Below are positions 8,563-16,958 of a DNA stretch of 51,094 bases, one piece after another (the first letter of the stretch is position 1; each line of letters starts with the position of its first letter). Source of the DNA: Cellvibrionaceae bacterium (GTDB taxonomy: Bacteria; Pseudomonadota; Gammaproteobacteria; Pseudomonadales; Cellvibrionaceae). Location of the stretch: the NCBI GenBank assembly GCA_002707785.1, contig PANW01000082.1:1-51094 (forward strand). The letters are read 5' to 3'. Below the pieces are notes generated by a model that had not been told where the DNA came from, ran no database searches, and saw nothing but the letters and a program-made list of their open reading frames with translations. Position numbers and translations under genes: made by a program.

Positions 8563-9582
8563 TTACACCAACACCAGATCAAGGCTGACTTTAATGCGAT
8601 CAAAATCCCTATTCACACGTTTGTAAGCTTGTTCAAAACTGACTGCCGCATTGGGCATACGAGAAAACAAAGGCGCCAAGCCTTCACAGGCGGCCCGCAC
8701 GTCATCAATCCATTCGACCAGCCACGCGTTAATAACATCTCGGTTTTCTGGAGCCTGCTCGCACAACAAAGCAATGAATGCATCGGTAGTGACACGCCGA
8801 ACTTCGCGATCGGCCTCCGCACCTTCTGCAATCACGGAGGTAACGCTGTCGCCATGCACTGAGGCATTTCGCAGTACTAACTCACGGTTAAACAGTGAAG
8901 AAAACAGTGGCTCTACTAAGCAATTAATGACGATATTAATCTCACCCCAGTCGCGCGCTGCCAGTAGACGCTCAATCAGCCTACGCGCGGGCTGCCAATG
9001 CTTCGCCTCCAGCCAGACTTGCTTACAACCTGCATCCGAAAAGCCTTCAATATGCTTTTCCAATTCCAAACCATAGAGTGTGATGTCTTGTGCGTGACGA
9101 TCTTTTTCTACCGCCTGAAACACTATAGGTTGTGCAATCACGTCAGAGCCGGCCTCTCGTTGAGCCTGGCAAAACGCCATAAACATGCCATATTCGGCGT
9201 AGCGATAAGCACAATAATCATTGCTTAGAAAATCCAGCCACAGGCCATTAAAGCCATCAAATAAAGACGCGCGAGCTGCACCGGCAACGGCCTGCTCAAT
9301 CGCGCGGCCGGTATCGGCTTGGCGTTTTACAAACGGCTTGAACCACTCCGCACTTGGGTCTCGATACGCCCACCAGTCGGTTGCACGTAACAACGTCGAA
9401 TCATCATTCCAGATGGGCCGACCATTTTTGTCGTAGTTAAACCAGCCCTGTGCAGCAAAATTTTTAGGATCCCACTGTGTGTGCAGTGTGATCTCTTCAT
9501 ACTGGGTCGCTCTGCGCTTGGCAGGCTTAATATAGGAAAAAGACGACGCTTTCTTAGATGCCCTGCTACGGGTTACAGACAC
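8563..9582 (-). CDS. soluble diiron monooxygenase, small (beta) hydroxylase subunit
   Basis: A 339-residue beta subunit with a ferritin-like helical fold but without a full diiron ligand set, pairing with the alpha subunit at 6709-8235. Features include an Arg/Lys-rich N-terminus and a WFNYDKNGRPIW-type region. The start is GTG at 9582 with GAGGG nine bases upstream. It is the first gene of the operon. Two type-1 operators lie 66-110 bp upstream. The order small subunit, coupling protein, large subunit, reductase differs from the large-reductase-small-coupling order of actinobacterial prm/mim clusters. Confidence 0.9.
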   Translation of the reverse strand: MSVTRSRASKKASSFSYIKPAKRRATQYEEITLHTQWDPKNFAAQGWFNYDKNGRPIWNDDSTLLRATDWWAYRDPSAEWFKPFVKRQADTGRAIEQAVAGAARASLFDGFNGLWLDFLSNDYCAYRYAEYGMFMAFCQAQREAGSDVIAQPIVFQAVEKDRHAQDITLYGLELEKHIEGFSDAGCKQVWLEAKHWQPARRLIERLLAARDWGEINIVINCLVEPLFSSLFNRELVLRNASVHGDSVTSVIAEGAEADREVRRVTTDAFIALLCEQAPENRDVINAWLVEWIDDVRAACEGLAPLFSRMPNAAVSFEQAYKRVNRDFDRIKVSLDLVLV

Positions 9583-9647
9583 TTAACTATCCCTCACGAT
9601 TTATAACTCTGGTAACTGCCTAATCATCGAGCAGCGCCCAGACCTTT

Positions 9648-9692
9648 ATTGATATTAAGATCAATATAACCAGTATTGACCCGCATATCAAT
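9648..9692. promoter_or_regulatory. two type-1 operators before the monooxygenase operon
   Basis: ATTGAT-ATTAAG-ATCAAT (9648-9665) and ATTGAC-CCGCAT-ATCAAT (9675-9692) are both exact matches to ATTGAY-N6-RTCAAT, 27 bp apart start to start. They lie between the monooxygenase start (9582) and the terminator of the first TonB receptor, where the operon promoter must be. Control by one of the two like TetR proteins is inferred. Confidence 0.78.
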
Positions 9693-9706
9693 ATGAATTT
9701 AGAGCG

Positions 9707-9745
9707 AAAAAAAGCCCAGCAATAGGCGTTATCCGCCCGAGCTGG
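9707..9745 (-). terminator. rho-independent terminator after TonB receptor 1
   Basis: On the minus strand CCAGC pairs with GCTGG and an inner GGCG with CGCC around a short loop, followed by seven T residues (complement of 9707-9713). It begins about 20 bp after the receptor stop codon and separates it from the monooxygenase promoter. Confidence 0.75.
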
Positions 9746-9765
9746 ACCGCTGGCTCTAGCAGACC

Positions 9766-12258
9766 TTAAAACTTGTACCGAGCCTCGATACCATAGGTGC
9801 GCGGCTCGCCACGAATGGCGTGATCGTAGCCAAAAGATGACGTATCAAAACCAGAAACCTTGTAGTATTTATCGGTTAAATTCTTGCCCCACACGCCAAG
9901 CTCCAGATTTTCAGCCGTATAAACCAGACGCGCATCCAGCAAGGTATATGCCTCCTGCCCCTGCTTTGACTCACCAGGGCCATTAAGCGATGTCTTATCA
10001 TCGTTAAATGGATCAAACCACGTATCATCTTGATAGCGCACCGTAGTAGACAACTCTAAATCGCCATCGGCGATCTCCATAATGCGCCAATTCACAAACA
10101 GATTTGCCGTCACCTCGGGCGCGAACGGAAATTGATTACCGCCAATATCAAAGCCATTAATCACGACACCATCGTCATACTCTGATTTTAAGTAACCTGC
10201 GCTCAACGACGCATAGACATCATCTGTAATGTTGCTTTCGAGCTCTATTTCAAGACCGCGCATCTCACCACTGGCATTACGTAGAAAGGTCGTTGCACCC
10301 ACCACCTCCTGCACCTGCTGATCGGCATAATCATTAAAGTAGGCGGCCACATTTAACTGTAAACTGTCGTCGAGCAATCGTGACTTGACGCCGAATTCAT
10401 AAGCATCAATAAATTCTGGCTCAACAAACGTCACCTGCGTCACCGACTGAGACGCTAAGCCATTAAATGTACCAGCTCGATAGCCACGACTGTAACTCGC
10501 GTACAGCATGACACTGTCGTGAAGGTGGTAATCAACCATGACCCTGCCTGTTACCTCATCAGATGAACCCTCTAGATCATCCATCGTCAGGCTGGTATTC
10601 GCAGCAGCCGCAAGTGGAATAGCGTTAAACTGTGCGACACCGTTAACGTTATAAAATGTCGAGCGAACATCCGCCAGAGTGAAATCATCTTCGGTATAGC
10701 GCAGCCCTGCCGTTAAACGAAGGTCTTCACTCAACTCGTGTGCAATCTCTGCGTAAACCGCTTTAGATTCGCGGCGCTGGGTAAAGGAAGAATTTGTTTG
10801 AAAGCCAGTCGCCAAAATACCAAATAAAGAACTCGTAGGATCGGCAGAGCCCGCCACAAAAGAGCCCAACTCCATGTACGAGGCTACCGGTGGATTAAAT
10901 GCGGGAAACTCAGCAATACCAGCGTAATCCATCGCCGCCGATATTCCTGCGGCCAGAGGCGTGGTCGCGGCCAGCGCGTCAAAAGCCGCTTTAGGAATAC
11001 CGGCGAGGTCTTCAAGCGGCGCAAAAAACGTTTGGTCATTGTCGGTCGCAACCTCATCTTCACCATAATAAGCGCCGACAATTAATTTGGTATTATCGCC
11101 TTGCCACGTCAGACGCAGATCTTGATTAAATTGGTCAAAGTCCGACTTAAAATGTGCGTAGCAAGCCGCTATTGGCATACCGTCACAGTCATTTTGAATA
11201 TCGTACTTACCCTCTTGGTAACCAGTGATTGTTGTGAGTGACAGGCTGTCTGACAGCGACCACTCCAATGTTAACGTATAGTCATCAGCCTCAGCGATAT
11301 ACTTTCCATTCTGATCGGTTACAACCTCGTCATCATCCAATCCAAACATGGCACGACTGTAACCAAACACATTCTCGGTCAGACCGTCGCCGTTAATATC
11401 GGCAAACTCATTACTAATGGGCACCGTTCCCCAAGGCTCTGAACGGCCGATGGTGGCGACAAAGCGAGCTTCGAAATCATCTGTTGGCGTAAACAGAACG
11501 GTGAGCCGACCCGCTGAGTCATCAATCGAGGCCATGTCCTCATTAGTGACTGCGTTAACCGGCTTCGTCGATGCGCCCGTTGTTAGCAAATCAACCATGC
11601 TTGGAATTGTGGAAGGCGTTTTATTTTTTAAATACCCGTCACCTTGATTTTCAGTGTACGCCGCTCTGATTGCCAGAACATCTTCAATCAAGGTTGCATC
11701 GACTGCACCCTCAAGGTTCCAGCGATTATAATTACCGTATCGACCGCTGATATACCCATGAAAGTCACCCGCTGACGTCATCTCCGGCATTTTGGTGTGA
11801 ACCGAAATAGCACCACCTGTAGTATTGCGTCCAAATAACGTACCCTGCGGGCCACGAATAACCTCTATTCTTTCAAGATCGAACAGCTGCATTCCGTGTG
11901 TTGGTCTGAACTGCTTATAGTCCTCATTGACATAAACACCGATTGGCGAAGCTGCATTGGCATTAAACTCATTAGCCACACTGACACCACGCAGGGCGAA
12001 ATTGGGCTGCGAGCGGCCATAAGGCGACGACACAACCAAAGAAGGCACCATACCCGACATGTCCGATGTCTCGACAATCCCCTTTTGTGACAAGGCCACC
12101 GAGTCTAGTGCGGTGATTGCCAGAGGTATCGTCTGCTGCGACTCGGCCACCTTAGTGGCCGTAACCACAACCTCCTCCAAGGCAGGTGCCGCGGCCACCC
12201 ATTGGCTCGCTGTGGCCAGCAACACGGCAGCCGATAATTTATTTTTATAAGTAATCAT
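9766..12258 (-). CDS. TonB-dependent outer-membrane receptor 1
   Basis: An 830-residue receptor for active uptake across the outer membrane. It has a signal peptide ending near VAAA, a TonB-box-like stretch EEVVVTATK, a plug domain with IEVIRGPQGTLFGRNTTGG, a 22-strand-type barrel, and a C-terminal aromatic ending (EARYKF) for insertion by BAM. GGAG lies seven bases before ATG 12258. It is a close paralogue of the receptor at 18606-21086, sharing almost the whole plug. No siderophore genes are nearby. Within a hydrocarbon-type degradation block it more likely imports a hydrophobic carbon source (inference). The upstream region has three type-1 operators. Confidence 0.93.
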   Translation of the reverse strand: MITYKNKLSAAVLLATASQWVAAAPALEEVVVTATKVAESQQTIPLAITALDSVALSQKGIVETSDMSGMVPSLVVSSPYGRSQPNFALRGVSVANEFNANAASPIGVYVNEDYKQFRPTHGMQLFDLERIEVIRGPQGTLFGRNTTGGAISVHTKMPEMTSAGDFHGYISGRYGNYNRWNLEGAVDATLIEDVLAIRAAYTENQGDGYLKNKTPSTIPSMVDLLTTGASTKPVNAVTNEDMASIDDSAGRLTVLFTPTDDFEARFVATIGRSEPWGTVPISNEFADINGDGLTENVFGYSRAMFGLDDDEVVTDQNGKYIAEADDYTLTLEWSLSDSLSLTTITGYQEGKYDIQNDCDGMPIAACYAHFKSDFDQFNQDLRLTWQGDNTKLIVGAYYGEDEVATDNDQTFFAPLEDLAGIPKAAFDALAATTPLAAGISAAMDYAGIAEFPAFNPPVASYMELGSFVAGSADPTSSLFGILATGFQTNSSFTQRRESKAVYAEIAHELSEDLRLTAGLRYTEDDFTLADVRSTFYNVNGVAQFNAIPLAAAANTSLTMDDLEGSSDEVTGRVMVDYHLHDSVMLYASYSRGYRAGTFNGLASQSVTQVTFVEPEFIDAYEFGVKSRLLDDSLQLNVAAYFNDYADQQVQEVVGATTFLRNASGEMRGLEIELESNITDDVYASLSAGYLKSEYDDGVVINGFDIGGNQFPFAPEVTANLFVNWRIMEIADGDLELSTTVRYQDDTWFDPFNDDKTSLNGPGESKQGQEAYTLLDARLVYTAENLELGVWGKNLTDKYYKVSGFDTSSFGYDHAIRGEPRTYGIEARYKF

Positions 12259-12365
12259 AGTTTCTCCGGATTTATTATTTTATGTTCTGCCTGCCCACAG
12301 AGTAGTCCCTAAGCCAAGCCCTCCTAACATCAAACTGGCACCCCCTAAGGCGCCACCTCCACCGT

Positions 12366-12448
12366 ATTGACATCAAGATCAATAGAGATTAAAACCTTAT
12401 TGACCTTTGTGTCAATAGAGCAATGACAGTATTGATAAATAAATCAAT
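12366..12448. promoter_or_regulatory. array of three type-1 operators in the divergent promoter region
   Basis: There are three exact copies: ATTGAC-ATCAAG-ATCAAT (12366-12383), ATTGAC-CTTTGT-GTCAAT (12399-12416) and ATTGAT-AAATAA-ATCAAT (12431-12448). Starts are 33 and 32 bp apart, about three helical turns, so bound dimers would sit on one face of the DNA. The 335-bp gap 12259-12593 separates TonB receptor 1 from the divergent SnoaL-like gene. I see no small gene in it. Confidence 0.8.
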
Positions 12449-12464
12449 ACCGGCTAGGATCACT

Positions 12465-12481
12465 AATGAGCTCAACTCAAA
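12465..12481. promoter_or_regulatory. type-2 operator
   Basis: AATGAG-CTCAA-CTCAAA fits the second palindrome NTGAG-N5-CTCAA, also found at 21305, 29676 and 29799. It lies 17 bp after the type-1 array and 113 bp before the SnoaL-like gene, so this promoter could respond to two regulators. Confidence 0.5.
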
Positions 12482-12593
12482 TAATAAAAGCGCTTATTTT
12501 TGATGCGCACAAAAGGCTACAATTATAAGGGACGTTATTCTCATTATTAATTGAGCTATATGAATTAATACATAACTAGAGCGATAAACTACT

Positions 12594-13325
12594 ATGCACT
12601 TAGCGTATCTGGATCAGGTCAAGAATCCTCCCAAAACTTCTCGTCGTAAAGCCTTAAAAACCTTGGGCGCCAGTATTTTAGTGGCGGGGCTAACACCATC
12701 AGTTGCGTTCGGCGGCGGCACCAGCAACAGCGGATTTCGCGGTAAAGGCCGCATGGGCATGTCAACTGGGGAAGATTGGATCGACACCTTCTTTACCGGT
12801 GGCGCCGATGAGATCATTCACTATTACGCCGACGATTTTGTGTTTGAAGACATCACCTTTTTTCAGGCCATTGACGACAAAGAAACCTTACACCGCGCTT
12901 TTGTTCCATTTAATGATGCCGGCCCCGACTCTCCGATGGGCGTTCATCAGTTCGATATTATTCGCTATGACGGTGGATTAGCGTCAGATCGGCGAGCTAT
13001 TGCGCGGCCGCAAAAGCCCGAAGGCTACTCAAGCGAAGAGTGGGGAATGTGGTCGAAGGATACGCTATTAGGCATCGACCATGATTATGACGAATGGGCG
13101 GTAATGAACTGGGTCTGGCGTGCACAACATAACATGGACGATTTTTTGGGTATCACTGGCTGTAAAGGCAAAACCACCCACACCCGCGGCATTACATTTC
13201 ACTGCTATCGCGACCGTAAAATTGTTCGCGAATTCACCTACTGGAATTACCGCGATGTCGCAATCCAGCTGGGAGCCGCCGCTGGCCCACAAAAATTCTG
13301 GTTAAACCCAGAACAAAATACTTAA
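12594..13325 (+). CDS. Tat-exported SnoaL/NTF2-like protein
   Basis: A 243-residue protein. Residues about 16-40 form a twin-arginine signal (SRRKALKTLG followed by a hydrophobic stretch ending near AFG), so the product should be exported folded, perhaps with a cofactor. The rest resembles the SnoaL-like branch of the NTF2 fold, with the ending REFTYWNYRDVAIQLG. That fold includes ester cyclases and limonene-epoxide hydrolase, so a periplasmic cyclase, isomerase or hydrolase is possible. The true activity is unknown. It is divergent from TonB receptor 1 and 28 bp before a membrane protein, probably in one operon with it. Confidence 0.75.
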   Translation: MHLAYLDQVKNPPKTSRRKALKTLGASILVAGLTPSVAFGGGTSNSGFRGKGRMGMSTGEDWIDTFFTGGADEIIHYYADDFVFEDITFFQAIDDKETLHRAFVPFNDAGPDSPMGVHQFDIIRYDGGLASDRRAIARPQKPEGYSSEEWGMWSKDTLLGIDHDYDEWAVMNWVWRAQHNMDDFLGITGCKGKTTHTRGITFHCYRDRKIVREFTYWNYRDVAIQLGAAAGPQKFWLNPEQNT

Positions 13326-13353
13326 AACATCAATACAACGAAAGGAGAGTTTT

Positions 13354-14133
13354 ATGATAGGCGCCCCCGTCGACCACGAGCTCAATCTTGTTATGCAGTC
13401 CATCTTGACCTACGCCAGCTGGAGCATTGCCGCCATTATGCTTGCGATGGCCATTGCTAAAGATAAACGCGATAAATCGCCATTTTATAGCCTATTGGTG
13501 CTGGCCGGCTTGGTGGGCGCTTACGCCGAGCCACTCTACGATGTCGGTATGATGCTGTGGTTTTATACCCCTGGCATTTGGAGTCACTTCACCGCCTTCG
13601 ATATCCCGCAACCCAACTGGACTCACAGCGGTTACGTCATCCTATACTCAGGCACTGCCATGCTGTTGTGTGAACGTCTGCGCAATGGTCTAGGACGCGA
13701 TGGATTATTTCGATGGTTTGCCATTGCACTGGCTATGTCGATGGCGTTCGAAATCATTGCTATTCAGGGAGGTGCTTACGAATACTGGGGACCCCACGCA
13801 TTTCGTATACTCGAGTACCCCCTCGTGATTGGTATACTGGAGGCAACTCAAGTCATTTTTTACGCACTAATCGCAAACCTATTACGTGAAAAAGCCAAAT
13901 CTAAACGGGTGCTATTAAGCCTATTTATTATCTTTCCGTGCACATTTTTTATGGTCAACTTTGGCATGGGCTCGCCAATGATTATCGCACTGCACTGGCC
14001 AACGTCCAACCCATTACTGGTGCAAGCTGCGACTCTTATTAGTATTGGGGCGGCCCTATACAGCGTGTGGGCAGTCAGCACGATACTCCCTGGGAAGCAG
14101 GCCTCCTCAAGCTCCCAACCTGCGATAGCGTAA
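13354..14133 (+). CDS. multi-pass membrane protein, possibly AveC-like
   Basis: A 259-residue integral membrane protein with about seven hydrophobic segments (roughly residues 18-35, 45-62, 85-105, 112-132, 140-160, 175-200 and 215-240). Conserved-looking polar spots are EPLYDVGMM and IPQPNW between early segments, and GAYEYWG. The spacing of acidic and Trp/Pro motifs recalls AveC-like (spirocyclase) membrane proteins, but I hold that loosely. A GGAG lies just before ATG 13354. It probably works with the exported SnoaL-like protein encoded upstream, with its ending marked by a strong terminator. Confidence 0.7.
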   Translation: MIGAPVDHELNLVMQSILTYASWSIAAIMLAMAIAKDKRDKSPFYSLLVLAGLVGAYAEPLYDVGMMLWFYTPGIWSHFTAFDIPQPNWTHSGYVILYSGTAMLLCERLRNGLGRDGLFRWFAIALAMSMAFEIIAIQGGAYEYWGPHAFRILEYPLVIGILEATQVIFYALIANLLREKAKSKRVLLSLFIIFPCTFFMVNFGMGSPMIIALHWPTSNPLLVQAATLISIGAALYSVWAVSTILPGKQASSSSQPAIA

Positions 14134-14146
14134 CAAAAACCAAAGC

Positions 14147-14177
14147 AAAAAAAACCGGCGTATTCGCCGGTTTTTTT
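14147..14177. terminator. bidirectional rho-independent terminator
   Basis: CCGGCG-TATT-CGCCGG is flanked by eight A on the left and seven T on the right. It ends both the plus-strand membrane-protein transcript and the convergent aldehyde dehydrogenase transcript. Confidence 0.9.
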
Positions 14178-14188
14178 ACGTCCAACAA

Positions 14189-15664
14189 TCAACCCATAAT
14201 TTTACTGATCAACTTTAGAGTCGAAGCCTTGTAAGGTGCTTTAAATAAACCTGCTGCACTGAAGAGACCTTGCTCGTAAGTACCGCGCGCGTGACTTAGC
14301 CGCTTAAATCCGTCGAACCCGTGATATGACCCCATGCCACTGTGACCTACGCCGCCAAGCGGCATGTTATCTTGCAGGACATGCGACGCCACATCGTTAA
14401 CCACCATCCCGCCAGACACCGTCTCATATTGAAAACGGTCAATCTCCGTACGCGAACGACCGAAATAATACAAACCCAGTGGCCGCTCGTTGCGATTGAG
14501 ATAGTCAATCACCTCACCAATGTCACTGTAGGTCTTCACAGGCATCAACGGCCCAAAAATTTCGTTGAGCATTGCCAACGAATGATCTGGCGGGTCAATG
14601 AATAATGTCGGTTGAATCTTACGACCACCGCTGTCGCCAATATCTCCCTCTGCGGCCAAACCTACCACTTCCACATCCAGTGCTTGCGCCTGCGTGACGT
14701 ATGACATCAAACGTTGATAATGACGCTCATTAATAATCGACGCATAATCTGGATTGCTGGCAAAATCGGGAAAACATTCTCGCACCCAGCCCTTTGCTAA
14801 CTCGATAAACTCTCCCAATAATTCTTTCTTTATAAACAGAGTATCAGGAGCCAAACAAATTTGACCAACGTTAAGTGTTTTGAACGTCATGACTCGCTCA
14901 ACCAACTCTTTAACGTTAACACCTTCACCCGCGATGACTGGGCACTTACCCCCGAGCTCTAAGGTGACTGGAACTAAGTTTTTGGCTGCCGCCGCCATAA
15001 CATGCTTTCCAACAGACGGTGCGCCGGTGAAAACCAAGTGATCAAACGCCAAGCCACTAAACGCCTCGGCGATATCAACCCCGCCCGTAAAAACACTCAC
15101 TTGTGTTTCATCGAAATACTTCGCCACCAAGTTTTGCAGTAATTCTGAAGTATGCGGCGTGAGTTCCGACGGCTTAATCATCACTCGATTTCCCGCTGAT
15201 AATGCATTGGCCAACGGCGAGAACGTTAACTGAATCGGGAAGTTCCAAGGCGCGACGATACCCACAACACCCACAGGCTGATAGTGAATATAAGCTTTAG
15301 CGCCTAATATATTAAACGGGAACTTAGCGCCTCTGTTTTCACGTCGCATCCATTTTTTGGTATGCTTGCGGCAGTATTTCAAACTATCGAGTGCCATAAA
15401 AATATCCGCAACTGTCGTCTGAAATTCCGGTCGATGGCCATAATCGCGCTTAACCGCGTCACATAATTGCTGACGATTTTCCTCTAACAACGCTATTGCA
15501 CGATCCAGTCGATCCCGACGCTGCTCAAGTGTCGGATAGCCGTTAGCAACAAACGCCCCGCCCTGTGCATCAAGCACTCGTACCATTTCTGATGTCTTGG
15601 TTGCCACATCGTCTGCATCCGCTAGATTGCTTCCGGCCTGAACCTCCATCACAGCTTCCCGCAT
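14189..15664 (-). CDS. aldehyde dehydrogenase (coniferyl-aldehyde/ALDH3 type)
   Basis: A 491-residue NAD(P)-dependent enzyme oxidising an aldehyde to its acid. Catalytic C270 lies in NVGQIC and general base E236 in LELGGK; the nucleotide-binding FTGAPSVGK lies at about 212-220. Overall character is that of class-3 ALDH and coniferyl-aldehyde dehydrogenases, which accept hydrophobic or aromatic aldehydes. ATG 15664 has GAGGTGAG upstream. A second ATG five codons in is less well placed. It lies last in a minus-strand run with CoA ligase, TetR 2 and GFA genes, so it probably feeds an acid to the ligase. Confidence 0.92.
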   Translation of the reverse strand: MREAVMEVQAGSNLADADDVATKTSEMVRVLDAQGGAFVANGYPTLEQRRDRLDRAIALLEENRQQLCDAVKRDYGHRPEFQTTVADIFMALDSLKYCRKHTKKWMRRENRGAKFPFNILGAKAYIHYQPVGVVGIVAPWNFPIQLTFSPLANALSAGNRVMIKPSELTPHTSELLQNLVAKYFDETQVSVFTGGVDIAEAFSGLAFDHLVFTGAPSVGKHVMAAAAKNLVPVTLELGGKCPVIAGEGVNVKELVERVMTFKTLNVGQICLAPDTLFIKKELLGEFIELAKGWVRECFPDFASNPDYASIINERHYQRLMSYVTQAQALDVEVVGLAAEGDIGDSGGRKIQPTLFIDPPDHSLAMLNEIFGPLMPVKTYSDIGEVIDYLNRNERPLGLYYFGRSRTEIDRFQYETVSGGMVVNDVASHVLQDNMPLGGVGHSGMGSYHGFDGFKRLSHARGTYEQGLFSAAGLFKAPYKASTLKLISKIMG

Positions 15665-15692
15665 GGTTTCTCACCTCTGTTCATTGATTGAT

Positions 15693-15709
15693 ATCGGGAC
15701 TGTCCCGAT
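15693..15709. promoter_or_regulatory. perfect 17-bp palindrome before the aldehyde dehydrogenase
   Basis: ATCGGGAC-T-GTCCCGAT lies 29 bp upstream of the ALDH start and is unlike the type-1 and type-2 motifs. It may be an operator or a transcript hairpin. There is no T run on either side to make it a terminator. Confidence 0.4.
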
Positions 15710-15728
15710 CTATTGCGTGAATACGCGT

Positions 15729-16142
15729 TTATAACGGGGGATTAGCAGGCAACTTTTCCAAGTCGTCCGCAATCTTTAACCACTCAACCTTCGACCGCCA
15801 CCACATGTGCCCTCCCAGCTCCACCGAATTGGGATCATCTAGTGTCCCAACCTTGATAAATATGAGATCAGGCAGCTCAACAAGCTCGCTACACATGGGT
15901 GTACCGCAGTCAGGGCAGAATAAACGATTAACCGTGAGGCCATCGGAGCCTTTAACGCTGTAGGAAGCTAGTTTGCCATGCAGCTCGACACTCGCCCGCG
16001 GAAAATAAGCAACTGTCGAAAACGCGCTGCCCGACGCATACTGACAATCACGACAGTGACACGCACGGACATCCAACGCCGGAGATGAAGAGGTATAACG
16101 AACCTGGCCGCAACGACAGCCACCTTGAAGAATTAAAGACAT
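15729..16142 (-). CDS. GFA / CENP-V domain protein
   Basis: A 137-residue zinc protein of the GFA (glutathione-dependent formaldehyde-activating-like) family. Cysteine pairs are visible in GCRCGQVRY near the start, CHCRDCQ, and CPDCGTPMC. Most family members have no proven formaldehyde role, so a general thiol or aldehyde-adduct function is only a guess. The frame could be extended to 16283, but that would overlap the TetR gene. ATG 16142 has AGGAAAG in front and begins at the conserved MSLILQGGCRCG. It is co-directional with TetR 2 and ALDH. Confidence 0.85.
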   Translation of the reverse strand: MSLILQGGCRCGQVRYTSSSPALDVRACHCRDCQYASGSAFSTVAYFPRASVELHGKLASYSVKGSDGLTVNRLFCPDCGTPMCSELVELPDLIFIKVGTLDDPNSVELGGHMWWRSKVEWLKIADDLEKLPANPPL

Positions 16143-16197
16143 GAGACTTTCCTGTTTATCGATCACTAAAAAAGCGGAAAGCCTGCAAAACACTGCA

Positions 16198-16866
16198 TTA
16201 AATCGAGTGGCGATACCCTCCCAAATACCCATAAACAACGGAATCGACCGCACGCTCGATATCTTCCCGCGTACTTTTACCAAACTTCATGTGCGCCACC
16301 ATATGCGCACAACTTAAAATCACTCGGCAGGCGACATCACAGTCAAGTTCAGGGTGCAACGACCCATCCCTTTGCCCGCGTAACAACAAGACCTTCAGTG
16401 CACGCAATGCCTTTTTTTCAAACGCAACATACTCGGTCCAAACAGGGCTTTGCACACTGGCACTCCACTGCAACCAGATGCGGATATAATCTGGGTGAAG
16501 ATCTATCGCCTCGGAGAAGGCCAATAACATTTCCCCCACGGATTTCGCCGTAGGCCCGTCAGGCCTGACAATTCGAACCTCCACAAAGTCCTCAATCAGA
16601 AACCGAGCAACCTCCTCAATCACCGAACCCGTTAAACTTTCGCGAGTCGGAAAATAATGAAAAGTCGTCGGCACCGAAACATTTGCCCTCTCCGCCAAAT
16701 CGCTGTGGCTCGCCTCACCTAAACCTCGCTCAGCAAACGCGCTCAAAGCACACTCTAAGAGCTGCAACCTGCGCTGTTCAGGCGACATACGCGACGCCCT
16801 TTGACGCCCTCCACCTTTAGCGGCATTTTTGACACCTGCAGACTTATCGCCCTTCTTAACCACCAT
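16198..16866 (-). CDS. TetR-family regulator 2 (paralogue of regulator 1)
   Basis: A 222-residue repressor with a basic N-terminal tail, a TetR_N domain whose recognition helix reads VSVPTTFHYFPT exactly as in the TetR at 4932-5594, and a similar helical ligand domain (HPDYIRIWLQWS against HPDYIQVWLEWS). Because the recognition helices agree, both proteins probably bind the type-1 palindromes scattered through the block, perhaps as heterodimers or with different inducers. It lies between the CoA ligase and GFA genes on the same strand. No type-1 site is seen directly before it. Confidence 0.9.
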   Translation of the reverse strand: MVVKKGDKSAGVKNAAKGGGRQRASRMSPEQRRLQLLECALSAFAERGLGEASHSDLAERANVSVPTTFHYFPTRESLTGSVIEEVARFLIEDFVEVRIVRPDGPTAKSVGEMLLAFSEAIDLHPDYIRIWLQWSASVQSPVWTEYVAFEKKALRALKVLLLRGQRDGSLHPELDCDVACRVILSCAHMVAHMKFGKSTREDIERAVDSVVYGYLGGYRHSI

Positions 16867-16958
16867 TACCGACCACTCTCGACTGAATTTGATGGCTGAT
16901 CATACCACCAATCATCAAGGTGATTAAGTAGCGTCAACGTACCCTACAGTGACATCCG

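Noticed and set aside
12594-13325. Limonene-1,2-epoxide hydrolase
   Set aside because: The fold class is the same, but the Tat signal and the visible motifs do not establish the catalytic Asp-Arg-Asp set. Only SnoaL/NTF2-like is supported.
16894-16922. A long inverted repeat (TTGATG ... CATCAA) before TetR 2 as a type-1 operator
   Set aside because: The arms are 18 bp apart and the inside does not match ATTGAY-N6-RTCAAT. It may be coincidental.
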